Shown here in pieces: positions 63,876 through 64,000 of a stretch of 64,000 nt of DNA. The DNA comes from Auanema rhodensis (taxonomy: Eukaryota; Nematoda; Chromadorea; Rhabditida; Rhabditidae). The notes under the pieces were generated by a model. It had not been told where the DNA came from. It ran no database searches and saw nothing but the letters and a program-made list of their open reading frames with translations. The stretch covers positions 5,580,001 through 5,644,000 of the forward strand of contig OZ059896.1 of the NCBI GenBank assembly GCA_964057225.1, written 5' to 3'. The translations under genes were made by a program, and so were the position numbers. Position 1 is the stretch's first letter, and each line of letters starts with the position of its first letter.

Positions 63876-64000
63876 TGAAAATCGAGGATATAAGTGTGAA
63901 CTTATATCAGTTGATATCTCGGTGCATTTTCAAGCTAGCGCAAATCTGATAGTACAGATCGACGCAGCTTAAAAATCCGCATCGAATGCACTAAACTACA
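63876..64000 (+). repeat. Partial monomer cut by the window edge
   Basis: The first 125 bp of a monomer with ATATAAGTG, TTTTCAAGC, ATAGTACAGATCGAC and ACTAAAC, like monomers 47380 and 48784. The array evidently continues beyond 64000. Confidence 0.95.

Larger units (their letters stand above)
1..64000 (+). repeat. 351-bp satellite DNA array, 182 full monomers plus a partial one
   Basis: The same unit recurs every 351 bp from the first base to the last, always in the same orientation, and both window edges lie inside the array. Phasing on TGAAAATCGAGG needs one +2 insertion (monomer 703) and nine 1-bp deletions (monomers 6672, 10181, 10882, 35100, 35801, 38608, 38958, 40361, 62473). This arithmetic closes exactly on the last start at 63876. 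Monomers differ from each other by a few substitutions, mostly at about 25 recurrent diagnostic sites. One hand-counted monomer has 105 G+C in 351 (30%) and 10 CpG against about 7.9 expected. No non-satellite sequence of any length was seen. 351 bp is about two nucleosome repeats, as for many centromeric or pericentromeric satellites; that role is inference. The array is certain; its identity and host are not. Confidence 0.99.
20358..64000 (+). repeat. Array domain III, strongly homogenised with higher-order structure
   Basis: Every monomer here has GATGGAC. Diagnostic variants absent or very rare before 20 kb appear: CAAAACTTTTTTC, GCACTAG, TTTTTTCCAAAAA, TTTCAAGATAA, GTTTCTAG, GATTGCTTTT, TGTAATTC, CGCTTAGTAC, TAGTCATG, CATGGAGAAACGCTCAA and GCAGCCTAAAAATACGC. 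They occur in a limited number of combinations, so monomers form discrete lineages that repeat in ordered multi-monomer blocks. Confidence 0.85.

Noticed and set aside
1-64000. CRISPR array
   Set aside because: There are no constant short repeats separated by unique spacers; the entire 351-bp unit repeats and no cas-like gene is present.
1-64000. rDNA, histone or other tandem gene cluster
   Set aside because: The unit is too short, about 70% AT, and contains no conserved RNA or protein sequence.

Overview
The whole window is one tandem satellite array. By hand phasing it holds 182 complete monomers plus a 125-nt partial copy, all head to tail on the same strand. The period is 351 bp. I see no gene, RNA gene, transposon, gap or other non-satellite sequence. 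Only ten indels are needed to phase 64 kb: one 2-bp insertion and nine 1-bp deletions. Their sum (-7) exactly accounts for the final monomer starting at 63876 instead of 63883. Taking TGAAAATCGAGG as monomer position 1, monomers start at 1, 352, 703; every 351 bp from 1056 to 6672; 7022 to 10181; 10531, 10882; 11232 to 35100; 35450, 35801; 36151 to 38608; 38958; 39308 to 40361; 40711 to 62473; and 62823 to 63876.

Organism: a long homogeneous array with nested higher-order repeats is a eukaryotic heterochromatin pattern (centromeric, pericentromeric or sex-chromosome satellite), not bacterial. A hand count of one monomer gives about 30% GC and a CpG observed/expected near 1.3. That argues against a genome with heavy CpG methylation such as a vertebrate or plant and fits an insect or another invertebrate. 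The length resembles the ~350-360 bp Drosophila 1.688 class, but I cannot show homology, so species and family stay open.

Layout: domain I (1-8074) is marked by GATAGAC, TTTGAAAAT and AAACTTCAT variants and a recurring trimer. Domain II (8075-20357) is the most distinctive: GCTAAATAC, TTCGAGGC, CTGTTAGTACAG, CAACATTG and CCTCAGG variants, with nine copies in which a 240-nt reading frame happens to be free of stops. A short transition (20358-21410) leads to domain III (to 64000), where GATGGAC is fixed and CAAAACTTT, GCACTAG, TTCCAAAAA, GTTTCTAG, GATTGC and CATGGAG variants dominate. Domain III contains clear higher-order duplications: a 1404-bp tetramer x2 (21411-24218), a 13-monomer 4563-bp unit x2 (47380-56505) whose 13-monomer spacing also recurs back to 36151, a 702-bp dimer x3 (57208-59313), and a 9-monomer block at 45274-48432 repeated at 60718-63875.

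The monomer is rich in short inverted repeats. The best is a 9-bp stem closing a GTGA (GNRA-type) tetraloop at monomer positions 12-33, intact or G.U-compatible in all but about ten monomers. Nothing works as a gene system here. The biology is satellite evolution (unequal crossover, conversion, local spread of private mutations) and possibly satellite chromatin or RNA structure. All variant calls and mismatch counts were made by eye.
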